Part shown: positions 24,955-36,537 of the stretch, piece after piece
How positions within the stretch are numbered: the stretch's first letter is position 1
How the letters are laid out: each line of letters begins with the position of its first letter
NCBI GenBank assembly: GCA_028023455.1
Contig: JAQFVV010000013.1
Location: 11,386,579-11,450,578 of the forward strand
Origin: Epiperipatus broadwayi
Taxonomy: Eukaryota > Onychophora > Udeonychophora > Euonychophora > Peripatidae
Direction of reading: 5' to 3'
DNA length: 64,000 nucleotides
Made by a program: the position numbers and the translations under genes
Notes under the pieces: generated by a model
Databases searched by the model: none
The model's input: the letters and a program-made list of their open reading frames with translations, nothing else
What the model was told of the DNA's origin: nothing

Positions 24955-26135
24955 ATATATATTAAAATCACTACTTCCTAATACTAAATAAAGTTCAGTA
25001 AGATTACTGTGAAACAAACACAAATTCTAAATAAAGTAACATAAGTAATAGGTAATCGGTTACTTATTTGCTGCAAAGATGCTAAGTATCATGAAATTCA
25101 AGCTAGTGAAAACAGGAAGTGCAAAACTAAGTTGTTCAGATTTTAATAGCTAATAAATGAACATAATTCATGTTAAGTACAAAGGAAGATTAATAATAAT
25201 TATTTTAGTCTTTGAAAAATTCTCAAACACAACTATGTAAGAACAAATCAATTGCATAAGGTAGGCTGAAATATTCCAATATATTAAAATTATTATTTTC
25301 TAACATTAAATAAAATCAGCAGTGCTATCTGAGAAATAAATACAAAATTTGAATAAAGTAGTATAGGTAAAATATAATCTCTTACCTATTTACTGCAAAG
25401 ATGATAAATAATTATTGAAATTCATGCTAGTGTAAAGAGGGTGCATGGAACTAAATTAGCTCAGTTCTTAATAGCTAATAAATAAACATATTTCATATTA
25501 AAGCAAGTAATCGATAAGCATTTTACACATTGAAAAATTTCCAAACACAATTATAAGAAAAAACAAGATCTGACCTAACTTAGTTTCATGCTTCCTGTTT
25601 ACACTAGCCTGAGTTTCAATATACCCATCATCTTCTCAGTGATTAGGTACGATGTAACATTTTACCTATGCTGCTTTATTCAAATTTTGTGTGTTTCATA
25701 GGTCGCTAGTGAAATTTACATATCATTAGGAAGTAGTAATTTTACTATATTTGAATTTTGCATATAGCGTTATGCAATTGATTTATTTCTTATATAGTTG
25801 TGTTAGGAGTTTTCAAGGCATAAAATGATTATTGATTAATCTTGCATTATGCATGTAACATGAAATGTTTGTTTATTAGCAATTAAAATCTGAGCTAATT
25901 TGGTTTGAATTTCCTGTTAACAGTAGCCTAAAATTTCAATATAGTTAGTTATCTTGCTTGCTGTAAATAGTTAAAAAATTACCTTTTACCTATAATGCTT
26001 TATTAAGACTTTGTGTTTGTTTCACAGAAAGTGCTGTTAAATTTTTTTTTCTCATGAAAAAGTAATGCTTTAAATACATTTGAATTTTCCAGTTAGTTAT
26101 GCAATTGTGATATTCATATATATGCTCTTATATAT
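24955..26135. repeat. Palindromic array: two direct and two inverted units of about 300 bp
   Basis: Unit 1 (about 24955-25260) and unit 2 (25261-25570) are head-to-tail copies sharing pieces such as TAATAGCTAATAAATGAACAT, ACTGCAAAGATGATAAATA-like and ATCAATTGCATAA. Unit 3 (25575-25870) and unit 4 (25880-26135) are the same sequence on the opposite strand (for example ACAGGAAGCATGAAACTAAG when reversed). The centre of symmetry is near 25570. All four units are diverged from each other, so the array is old. No coding frame is conserved among them. Confidence 0.75.
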
Positions 26136-27491
26136 TATACAAGCTAAAGAATTCAATGAGGTATTAGTATCAATGTTTAATCTGGTCAGGGGAAAATGAT
26201 ACTTACAATTAGAAAAAAAACTGAGATAACTAAAATACATCGTTACTAAGACTGGTCAGATCTAAATAACTGTTCATTCAAGTTGACCTGTATTCAAAAC
26301 TTTAGTTTTTTTTCTTTTAATTTCAAGCTTTATTCTTAAATAGTAAAATGGAATTAAAGATTGTTTGTAAGTGCATAATTGCATTATTTCCAGCTTTAAA
26401 TCCCAAATTCTCCTCGATACAGACAAAATTCAGAAACCAGACTGGGGATGGGAATTTAAATGCATTATCATTTGATAAGCTTATTTTAAATGATTAAATA
26501 TGCTCCAGTAAGGTCCATCATCAAACACTAAGCTCATAATCAAAACAATCAAATGCCAAGATATGTTTCTCATAAAAAAAATATCAAATGTGGTTTTGCA
26601 TAGCAGATGACTAAATGAACATCTGTTGTGCTCAGGATATTATTTTTTAAATTAAATAATAATCTTCTATGCACAATGACTAAATTGAGAAAAATAAAAA
26701 TATTTTAGGAAAATAATAAAAATATAAATGAGTAATGTTAATACTAGAATTTAGAAGGAAAAAATAATGTTCAAATCACCCCCACCCGACCCCGAAATCT
26801 TCTTCAGTCCATAAACAAAAAAATAATATTGAAGTAGAAAAAAAAATCAGTCATGTGATGATGTATTTTAATTAAGATAAAAAAACATAATACTTTGATC
26901 TTTGAATTTATTAAAAACTCAAAAAAAAAAAGAAAATAAAACATTTAGCAGAAATTTCATAAAAATATAATCTCTACAACAATTTATTATTTAGAGTTGA
27001 AAATAAAATTTAATGAATTCCTTATATTATTAAAATAATGCATGCCTGCATTTACATGTATATGTTAGTAGTGAAGTAAGAATGATTCATTGTTTTAGAA
27101 TGAAATTCTAAAATATGATATACTAGAATAAATTCTGTTGAAGTATTTGAATGTCACTTGATTTTTAAAGTAAAATAAGATTTATTTTTTAACAAATGAA
27201 TACTACAGCAGAGAAAATAAATCCATCCATAACAACCACACCAATTAACCTAAGGTCTCACCACTTCGAATAATGTCAACAGCAAACATATGACAACGTT
27301 TCAATTCTTTACATATAAAATAAAAATAGAAATAATATTAATAAACATTCTTAGAAATATGTATGCATGCTTATTTACACAAATACAAAGCATATATATA
27401 TATAATTCTTTCAAATTACAGTACTGTTTACAAATAAATAATATATAACTTATATAATAATACTTTCGATTATTTAAATCGGTATTTACAT
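26136..27491. other. Non-coding, nothing recognised
   Basis: AT-rich sequence with A runs and a TA run near 27390. No coding signal. Confidence 0.55.
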
Positions 27492-28857
27492 ATTAGACCT
27501 GCTACGCCTTTTCACAACTGTGTTGTTCCTCCCATAAATTTCTAATCTTGTGATCCCGTCAAATAAACCTTGCAATCTCATCAAATAATGTTAACACCTT
27601 CTGACAAACTTAAGTGATAAATTTGTACACAAAAATAATAAAAACACATTATGATACTAAATAACAACAGGTAGTTGTGAGTTCTTAAAATGGCACTTTG
27701 TGCTATCAACCCCCTCTACCCCATATAAAGTACAGCAGTCTCCTGTTGCAAATACAGCAAGTAATTCCCAAATTATACTTCAAATTAAAAAATACTTATA
27801 TTAACTCTGACATGAAAATTACAAAACAAACACAAAATAAATGATGCTTTCATTTGTATTCTGGACAATATTAAAAAATAAGTCCACCTCATTCCCTCAT
27901 TGATTCTGTTTTAAGAAAAGTTTCCTAATGTTTTTTTCACTATAAAGCTATAATCTCAGCTACACAAAGAAGATGGTGCTTTTGTTTGCATTCTGGACGA
28001 TATTAAAAAAAAATCAATCCACCTCATTGATTCCGTTTTAATAAAAGTTTACTAATTTTTTTGTAGGTTTTGATAAAAGTTTATTAATTTCTTTTTTTTT
28101 TTTTTAACAAAGTAAATGTAGTAGACATTTCTAGATCAAGATCCTGTGCATCCATTATATTGCAAAAACACATGCTTTAACTCTCCATTTTTTAAAAATC
28201 TGAGCTAGATGTCGTTTTTTTTTATCTGTCCATTTTTTTATTTTTCTGACGTCCTTAATAGATGTAGTATTTCTTTTTTATTTGCTTTACTGAGCATTTT
28301 GTATTTAATATACTTATTTTTTTTTGTAGTTAATATACTTCTTTAAGAGATTGAATAGATGTAATTTTTTATTTTGCTTATATAGTATTATTTTTTGGCA
28401 ATTTTGCTTTAGTGTCCATTTTGTAATTGCATGCCAGAGTTAATATACATATTATTTTTTAATTTTAATTTGGGAATTGCTGGCCATGTTTGTAATGGCA
28501 GAATGATACTCCTTGTGTGGGGGTGGCTTAAAAAAAATCACAACTATCTGTTTTTATTCAGTATCATAATGTGTTTTTATTATTTTTGTGTACAAATTTA
28601 TATTTTTCATATTGTTAAAAATGTATTTTTTCAGATTTAATACTGTGTGATTAATTTTACATATTAGAGTGGCTATGCCTTTTCACATATGTATGTCTGC
28701 AAAATGTTATGAAATAACATGTATGCATGGACTGTTTTGAGGAATTTATCACCTAAGTTTGTCAGAAGTTCTGATGTACACATTATTTGATGATATCACA
28801 AGATTAGAAAATAATCGACAAATTGATATGGATGTGAAAAGGCATAGCAGATCTAAT
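27492..28857. mobile_element. Foldback-type element with long inverted arms
   Basis: The left end, ATTAGACCTGCTACGCCTTT at 27492, and the right end read in reverse, ATTAGATCTGCTATGCCTTT from 28857, are inverted copies. The arms continue for about 350-450 bp: TTCTAATCTTGTGAT, CTTCTGACAAACTTA and AATAAAAACACATTATGATA occur in both. The right arm carries extra sequence including a smaller inverted-repeat element (28663-28857). The centre is T-rich on the plus strand. No transposase is present. Confidence 0.7.
28663..28857. mobile_element. 195-bp MITE inside the foldback element
   Basis: The ends ATTAGAGTGGCTATGCCTTT and, reversed, ATTAGATCTGCTATGCCTTT are inverted repeats of about 26 bp. They use the same terminal sequence as the larger foldback element, so the small copy is either a deletion derivative or shares its right end with the large one. 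Confidence 0.6.
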
Positions 28858-28869
28858 ATATTCGTAAGT

Positions 28870-30780
28870 ATTTTTAAATATTAACATTATCAAATGAATT
28901 TATAAGTTCAATATGCATTTATATATACATATATTGTACTGTACAATCCATACTCTTATTATCACTGAGGGTGTCAGCAAGTCACGTCAACCTAGAAAAT
29001 TTGATTTACAGTGATTAAAAGTGATAATGACATTCTGTTATAAATGCCCACCAGCTATACACAGGGAGAGAAAGAAATCTTAAGCATTTTTCAGACAACT
29101 TAGTGACAGGACTCAGAAATAAAGGTCAGCCAAAAACAAATATAATTATTAATAATTCTTAGATTTATTAAATAAAATTTTGACACAAATTCCCACTTCC
29201 TTATTTGTCTGAGAGTGTACATGAATATTGTGATGTATAAACACTTTGGCAGATAATTGTTTTCTCAGCTAAGCTTATAGGGAATTATAATGATCTTTCT
29301 GCCATCGGTTTATCTATACACATTATGCTCTCTTTGATTTCTATTTGCCTTTTTTTAGACATTTTTAATAAAGGCGATCTTGAACAAAAGTTAATGAACA
29401 GCACGGAGCAATCGTTCTTAACCCAGAAAAGATATCAGGACCAACACAATGACATCCTATGACCTTTAAACACTCATAAGGGCTTGCATTCATTATACAG
29501 TCCCCTAAGGTTACCTCTGTACAAGTAAAGAGAAAAAAATTATGATTTACATAAATTTAATATAATAACAACAAAATCTCATACCTATATGGTATACAAA
29601 AAAACAACAACTACATAATCGATAAATCATCAGCTAAAAGATCTATGGTCTGCAGAAAAAGCAAACACATTAAACTAAATTAATTTCAAATGAAAGGGGA
29701 TAGGTGATATAAAAATGAAAACTACTATTATCTGCCAAAGTTTTTAACAACAAATAAAAAAAAATGAGTATAAAAATAAAGTGATAAAAATAAAATCTTG
29801 ATTAATTGTTTACAATTTATAGATTCCATTACAAAATACATATAATAAAAGAAATATTTATAAATCTATTAATAATATCTAAACTTCTATGAATAAGCCT
29901 AGCATGTATTCTTTTCTTCTTTTTCTTTAGCTATCAAGCTGAGATTTAAGGCCTGGTTAAAATGTTATCATCGCAGTTTCAATATATTCCCACAGTGTGC
30001 ACAAGGTTGAGTTCCAGCAAGTGTACACTGCTGTTGTTTTGTATTTCCAGTAAGCTAGTCATGGAGTACAAAGGCCAATTTCAGGATTCATTTTGAAATA
30101 TGAAATTAAACATATTAATCATGACACAATTGTAGAGCTCCAGGGTTCATCTTAGAATGTTTTTAGCATGGCATACTTATGATCTTTTCTTCAAGGATAG
30201 TAGTTTTTGCATGGTAAATTGATGGTAACTATCTCCAATAATACTCTTTTTTTTAAATTTGGTTTTTTGGATAAAAACATCTATAATAACAATCAGGCAA
30301 TATTGTTTTTTATTCAGATGGTTTCTTTAACAGTTATCTATTAGCAATCTGCAATTAGAAATTCCCAATTCGCAAAAATCAATCAGCAATCAAAAAAAAA
30401 ACAAAAACCAGAGCTTTTATATTCTATTTTTATCTCCCAACATATCTTAATTAAGAATCTAACCAAGGCCAGAATCTTATCTCTCCTTTTCTTTTTAAAT
30501 AGTATTTAAATTTCAATTAATTAGAAAACCACTCTCAGCTTTTAAAATAAAATGTTACTTGGTTTTAATTACAATAATTTAAAAACAAAAGAAAAGAAAC
30601 TTACCTTAACTAAAATCTTTTGAAAGTAAAATTACATAATTTCAAAATCTAATCAGATGTGTGCTCTATACATCTACTTCTAATGGCATGCTCTCTTACA
30701 AAACAAATATATATATATAACAAACTACATGGCCTTATTTAACAACATTTTCTTTTCTTTTTTTTTTATTTTAAAATGTT
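28870..30780. other. Non-coding, nothing recognised
   Basis: AT-rich sequence. A short piece near 29120-29160 resembles the start of repeat F (56.9 and 63.5 kb) but is too short to call. Confidence 0.5.
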
Positions 30781-30785
30781 GACTT

Positions 30786-32490
30786 TTGAAGCAGACAAAG
30801 TCTCCAATTCAATATAATTTAACTGAGAATAATAAAAAGATATTTGATATTCTACCAAAAACTGTAACAAAAAAGCAGCAATTCACCAGTAAATTTTCAA
30901 CTGAGATAAGACAATGTAAGCAAAAAAAAAAGAATTTAAAAATGATTCATGAAAAAGAAATGTCAAAGAAAGTTGCAGAATAAAATAAAAGTTTTAAAAG
31001 TATAAAACAACAATTTGATAGTGGGAAAAAAATTATTTCAGAATTATAAGAGAATAAAAAGGGACATACTAAAAAGAGAGATAATAACATGAAATGTGTG
31101 GAAATGAGTTCTACAAAGAATTACATAATAATAAAAAACAATAAAACAAAGTAATTATATTTTCCAGATCTTCTAAACTGATAAGCATTTTAAATAAAAA
31201 GGTGAGACACCAACTACATCTATTATTGATATCTTAAAAAAAGCAGGTAAAAAACTATTGGCAAAATAATATATCAAATATCTAAATGATGAAGATGTAC
31301 TAGTTGTTATTGATATTCAAGAAAGATCATAAAAAAGATATTACTTGCCTTCTTTCATTTCTATACACAATCTTTATCAAGATAATTACAACTCATCTAT
31401 AGTAAATTTTCAATTGAAAAACATCCAAACTATCAAGCTGGATGTAAAAATTGTTTTGAAATAGTGGATCATAAGCAAGTATTGAGACAAGTTACAGAAA
31501 GTGCAAAGGAATATTATTTGCCATTATGCTTTGGATTTGTAAATTATAATAAAGTATTTGATTTCAAAAGCATTTACATAATAATTAAAGCTTTGAACCA
31601 AGATATAGACACTCAGGATAGTATCATGTTTTCAAAGTTAATGATTAGACTACATGGTGACACTAAGAAGATGAATATTGATATATAACAAGATAATTTC
31701 ATAAATCTCCAAAAGTTTTTACAGCAGTTTGACAAAAAGTATGTTGTGTAGTATAAGCTAAGAGACTAAAAATACATGTGGAGATTATTCAGGTTATCTA
31801 AATTTTTAAGGTGATGTAGGTTGCTTTTGTAAATAATACTTCAGAGCTATAGGAAATGTTGCAACAGTTGTCAAATGAAAGTAAAAAAATAGAACAAAAG
31901 ATAAAGTCAAAAAAAAAAACTAAAATAATAATGTTCAATGGATTTTCTCAGGAAAAAAAAGGTAGATAATCATAAATTAAAGGAAATTAATAACTTCAAA
32001 TATCTTGGAGAGATTATGAAATTAAAGAAATGCAATGGTTAAAATTAATCACAGATTCAAACTTGAATGGAGTGTTTTTCAAAGAAAGAAATATGGCTAT
32101 ATAATTAAAAAGAATGTTTTATAGAAGATGTGTTTTACTAATTCTTACTTATGAATCTAAAACTTAGATACATAACAGAAATACAATGCATAAACTAGTG
32201 TGAGAAAACAAACAGATATCACTGAAAAAATCAACAAACTAAAATGGAGTTGGGCTGGACAAATTGTTAAAAGAGATGATAATAGATAGCCAAATGAACT
32301 TTTAATCAGAATTCCAAAAGGTTGTAAAAGATCTAGAAAGAGACCACATATGATCTGAAAGCCTAAAATAAAAAAATTGATTGCTGTGATATACAGAGAA
32401 AAGGTTGTGGATTCTAAAAACTGAATCAAACTTGAAAAGACTGATCTTGCAGTGAATCAATAATGATTAAAAATGATGATACACATGTAT
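30786..32490 (+). pseudogene. RTE-type LINE, strongly decayed copy
   Basis: The start corresponds to the region before the RT domain (KKQQFTSKFSTEIRQ, compare KKQQLTNKISTETRE in the 58-kb copy). Further on, 31464-31688 reads VTESAKEYYLPLCFGFVNYN, the RT region around the first catalytic aspartate, here changed to N (FVNYNKVFD against FVDYEKAFD at 58 kb). The FADD region near 31805 and the C-terminal stretch up to the ATGATGATAC-like end at about 32480 are recognisable only through frameshifts and stops. Long internal deletions are present. It is more degraded than the 58-kb copy and probably older. Confidence 0.8.
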
Positions 32491-32494
32491 AAAA

Positions 32495-33690
32495 ATGGAT
32501 ATTTATGGCATTTTCCTTGCAGTCATAAGTTAAAATATTTCTTTATTAATTCAAATGTTAAGTTTTTTTTAGAAAAAACCAAATTTTACTTCTATTTTCC
32601 AACTGTTAGTATATATATAACAAAAGGTTAGTTGTAAACTACAATTATTTGAATGACATTTTAGTCTCCTGCTCTTCTAACATTACTGGCTTACCCAGTA
32701 ATAATATTAACATAGCGATTGAACGCCATTAGATTCTTAAATACTGACTTTAAAATGATACTTCAATTAGTTAGAATTGTCAATGGTCATGCGTGCAACA
32801 CATAAGAAAGAGAATAAAAAATACCACTTGAAATATAATTTTCTATACTAAGCTGCATCTTATTACTAACACTTGAATATATTTAAGAAAAGCACATACA
32901 ATGTTTGTATTTTCTAAAAATACTTAACAATTTAATTAGATGATAGGAATAGTTAAACATGTAACTATATATCACAAGTATACCAAACATATACTCATTA
33001 ATGTTAAATTAGTTAGAAATATCACTGAATTAATTTCAGTTTATTAAATATTGACTAATGTGTAATATTTACATCTAATGTTAATAATTTTAACAAGGCT
33101 GTAAACCTTAGCAATGAGCGTCTGAAAAAATCGTCACTAGGGACCTCTGTAGGTCTTTAAAATGTTTATTTCTTATAATTAACATATAAAAGAGTTACTG
33201 ATTCATAAAAATATTTTCATTTTACACAAAGATTTTAGTTATCTAAGGTCCAAAAACATATGGTTTTTATCAAATAAAGAATAATAAGTTCATGTTTCAA
33301 AATTTCTCAATATTTACGTTTTATACATTCAACTAAGAAGTCAACTTATTCAATATTTTTACTATAAAATCATCACTTTTATTATTTGCACTGCATATCA
33401 TCTAAAATGTAAAAAAAAATAATTTCTAAATATTTTTATACCAAAATTAAATACTTTCAAAATATCAGTATTTTTTGTGAATAATCCTGTATTTATATAT
33501 ATATACACACACTTGCTATAGAATAATTATTACAAAAACATATATTGAGATAGTGAATTTTTAAAAATTATTTTTACTATTATTACTTATTTATTATCCA
33601 AAGTTTGGTGAAAGATGGCACTTTACTTATAATTATTGTATGTTAGACTATTTACGTCACCTAGTTCAAATTTTACTAGCTTTATTCTAG
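32495..33690. other. Non-coding, nothing recognised
   Basis: AT-rich DNA with a short TA/CA run near 33500. No coding signal. Confidence 0.55.
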
Positions 33691-33697
33691 ATCAAAT

Positions 33698-36312
33698 ATG
33701 CTCCTCAAGATTTTTACATACTTGAAGGAAAAGTTCTCCACTCCCACACCTCATCCTAAACAAGTTTTAATAATGAATTCATCAACTACAAACCATGGCA
33801 TTACGGAGGGAGATATTCTGGCCAAGTTAACATCAATGCCTGAAAAAACCCATCCGGGGCTTCATGCAATCCCTTGGTACCTTCTGCTGCATTTTTTAAA
33901 ATTTTCTATACCAATCAAATGTAACTTAATTAATTATCTTTCTTCCAATATCTGAGTCATCAGTGGGCTCTATCCCATAGCGATGGTGCCATTCCTCAAG
34001 TGCAATATAATTCCATCACTGGTGAGTCTTCGGCCCATCTCTATGACCCTTCTGATCATCAAGGTTATGGAGTCGATTATCAAAGACAAATTCTCTCCCA
34101 TAATTTGCAACACCAATTTGCAAAAAAGGACATTTCACCTGCAGATGCTGTAAATCTATTTAAAATCATTATTGATCATATCCGATTCTCCAGGTAATCT
34201 AGTCTGGTGGTAATTCAGCTTGACATCTCTGTTGCCTTTTATTCTAATCAAATCAATACCCTTTTAACCTTGCTTGGCAAGCATGACATTTCCTTGGGAA
34301 TTATTAATATCATTACAAACCTCTACAATCATGAAGTAAGCATCTCACTGCATGGGAAGCTTTCTCCACCCTTCTCCAACATATCCTCCACCCCCCAGGG
34401 CTCCCCTCTCAGTACCCTGTTTTTCATCACCTACCTTAATCCATTGCTCCTTCAAAATGAGAGATCTCTTCCAGGCATCCACATTCCAGCATTAAATACC
34501 TGTTCACCACTTCATCTATATGGATGATTTGGAAGTTTTTCTGACATCAAAAATACTAATTATCAGGCTCCTATCTATGCTTAATGAGTTCTTTGATCAA
34601 TCTGGTCTCAGGTTTAATATGGCCAAATCATCTGCCTGGCATTTATATTCTGGTAAGAACATTACTGGCCCATTTGCAGCAAAGCCTCAGAATTTTCTAG
34701 GCTTCCCTGTATTTGAATCGATTTCAGCCATGAGAAAATCTATCCAAGAGAAGTTACTTCAATATACACAGAAAATTACATTCTCCCTTTCCAAAGTATA
34801 TATGTTCATGTTTGCCAAGTCCTCTCTCATCAATATACTAATATTCCCTAAAATATTCTATTTCACACCAATGATCAACTTCACTAAAGCCTCTATCAAA
34901 AAGATACATAAGACACGCAATGATATAATTAGAGGGGGCAAAAGTGCAATTATTAGCTTGAAAGGCCTTCAGGAACACACAAAGTTCAATGGGCTATCCC
35001 TACACTCCATAGATATTTTTCTATTTCAACACTCCTACTACACAGTGTATAGAATGTTAAACCACTAAACATCACATGATCACTATCTCATACTAGCACA
35101 ATAATTGTTATAAACAATTCAAAATACAGCAAAACTCTCCATATAGTAGTGCCATCACAAGATGGCACTACTATATGGAGAGTTTTGCTGTATTTTGAAT
35201 TGTATAGAATGTTCCTGTAATACCTTAACCCCTTGTCCTTTAAAGAGATATCTCCCACAGATAAACCTCCCCCTGTTAGCACTGGCTGATTGACAACCCT
35301 CATATCCCATATCTCTAAGTATACTGCAATTCCTAATAAGCCATCCTCCAAGAAAATTAATTTCTGGGAAGCTTATTACATGTTATTCCCTGATGTTTCT
35401 GCAGGATCAACACTTCTTTGGTTCAACAACCATCTGTTAATAAAGAAATTTAAGCGATGGTACCTTGAGCCCAAATTCTTTGATTTCCTATTGAAAATTT
35501 AACCTGAAAAATGCCTTGCCTACTAAACATTTCCTTGTACATCACCGAGCTTTCTCAAGCATTGATTCCACTTCCTTCCTATGCCTCACAGAGGAAGAAA
35601 CTTCTCTACATCTCCTATGTCACTACCTTACCCTTCAACCTTACAGGGACATTATAGCTCTATGCTAAAAGACAAAAGGTCTACATTATCTACTGTCATT
35701 GACAACATACTACGTGGATCCATCCCGGATATAGGTTCATTAACATTCATATTATTTTCACTATGGTTCTTTCATTGCTGCCTCACCTTTCATCATGCTC
35801 TGGAAGAGGGACTAGAATTTGCCTCCTCCCTTCATCTTTGAACCCATATGGAAGCTGCTCCCTAGGGATGATGCCTTGCATAGCTAGATGGAAATCTATT
35901 CTGGAAATGACTAACTGGCTAGTGTGCATTCATTTGGGAGTGTTTATGTTTTGCTTCCCACCTCAAGCCTATCCCTCAGACCCTGACCATTATGACCTTG
36001 AAATTTATGCTGAAGGGTCTGATTTACCCATGTAATTTTGTGTGTTTTTTTTCATGAACAGAACTTTGGTGTAACCTTTATACATTTCAAGTCAAGCAAG
36101 CTTAGTCACCAATTTCCAAGACATCAAATTATGGGCCATGTTCTTGGCTCCTATAAACCTTTAGTCATTTCAGATTGTGCAGCGCAGGATGTTTCATCAT
36201 TGAACTCTTTCTTTTCTTAAATACCATTTAGTGTACCCATCAATAATTTGATCATATGAGTTGTATCCAAATTTCAGAATAAAATTTTTCGATATTTTTA
36301 TAAAAAAAAAAA
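33698..36312 (+). pseudogene. LINE with L1/Tx1-like reverse transcriptase, frameshifted
   Basis: Several frames together cover an RT domain. The N-terminal part (33698-33955) has GITEGDILAKLTSMPEKTHPG. A RPIS-type motif (LRPISMTLLIIKVMES, near 34027) follows, then LDISVAFYSNQIN (34216), the TPQGSPLSTLFF motif (34390) and IYMDDLEVF (about 34515), with YMDD at the catalytic site. 34520-35068 continues into the thumb region with LGFPVFESI and IRGGKSAIISLKGL, as seen in L1/Tx1-type LINEs. Near 35545 a cysteine/histidine stretch (EEETSLHLLCHY) resembles the RT-associated zinc motif. A poly(A) run at 36301-36312, after an AATAAAA signal, marks the 3' end. At least three frameshifts and a MITE insertion disable it. 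The clade is inference. Confidence 0.75.
35114..35203. mobile_element. Perfect 90-bp palindromic MITE inside the LINE
   Basis: Two 43-bp arms are exact reverse complements around the 4-base loop ACAA (35157-35160). The arm contains AATACAGCAAAACTCTCCAT followed by ATAGTAGTGCC, the same terminal repeat as the MITE at 6211-6334. It interrupts the LINE after the thumb region. The absence of any mismatch between arms suggests recent insertion or recent arm copying. Confidence 0.85.
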
Positions 36313-36537
36313 ACTTCAAATTTTATTCATGCTTTTCTAATTACATTCAATTACTTAATAATTACTCAGTATAGAAGATCATTTTTTTGAGTAGTATAAT
36401 TCTCTCCTCTATGTCAGGTATTGTATTTTCTCCTCTCCATCAGGTATTGCTGACTTAACCAAAAAAAGTTAGCATGAGAATTATACAAGTGATTTTAGAT
36501 TTGTGAATAGTAAATTTAAAATGATGCTCTAATGAAC

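Noticed and set aside
24955-26135. CRISPR-like array
   Set aside because: Units are about 300 bp, diverged and partly inverted; there are no short identical repeats with unique spacers, and the DNA is eukaryotic.
35088-35351. Minus-strand frame across the palindrome
   Set aside because: It is antisense to the LINE and depends on the MITE sequence.
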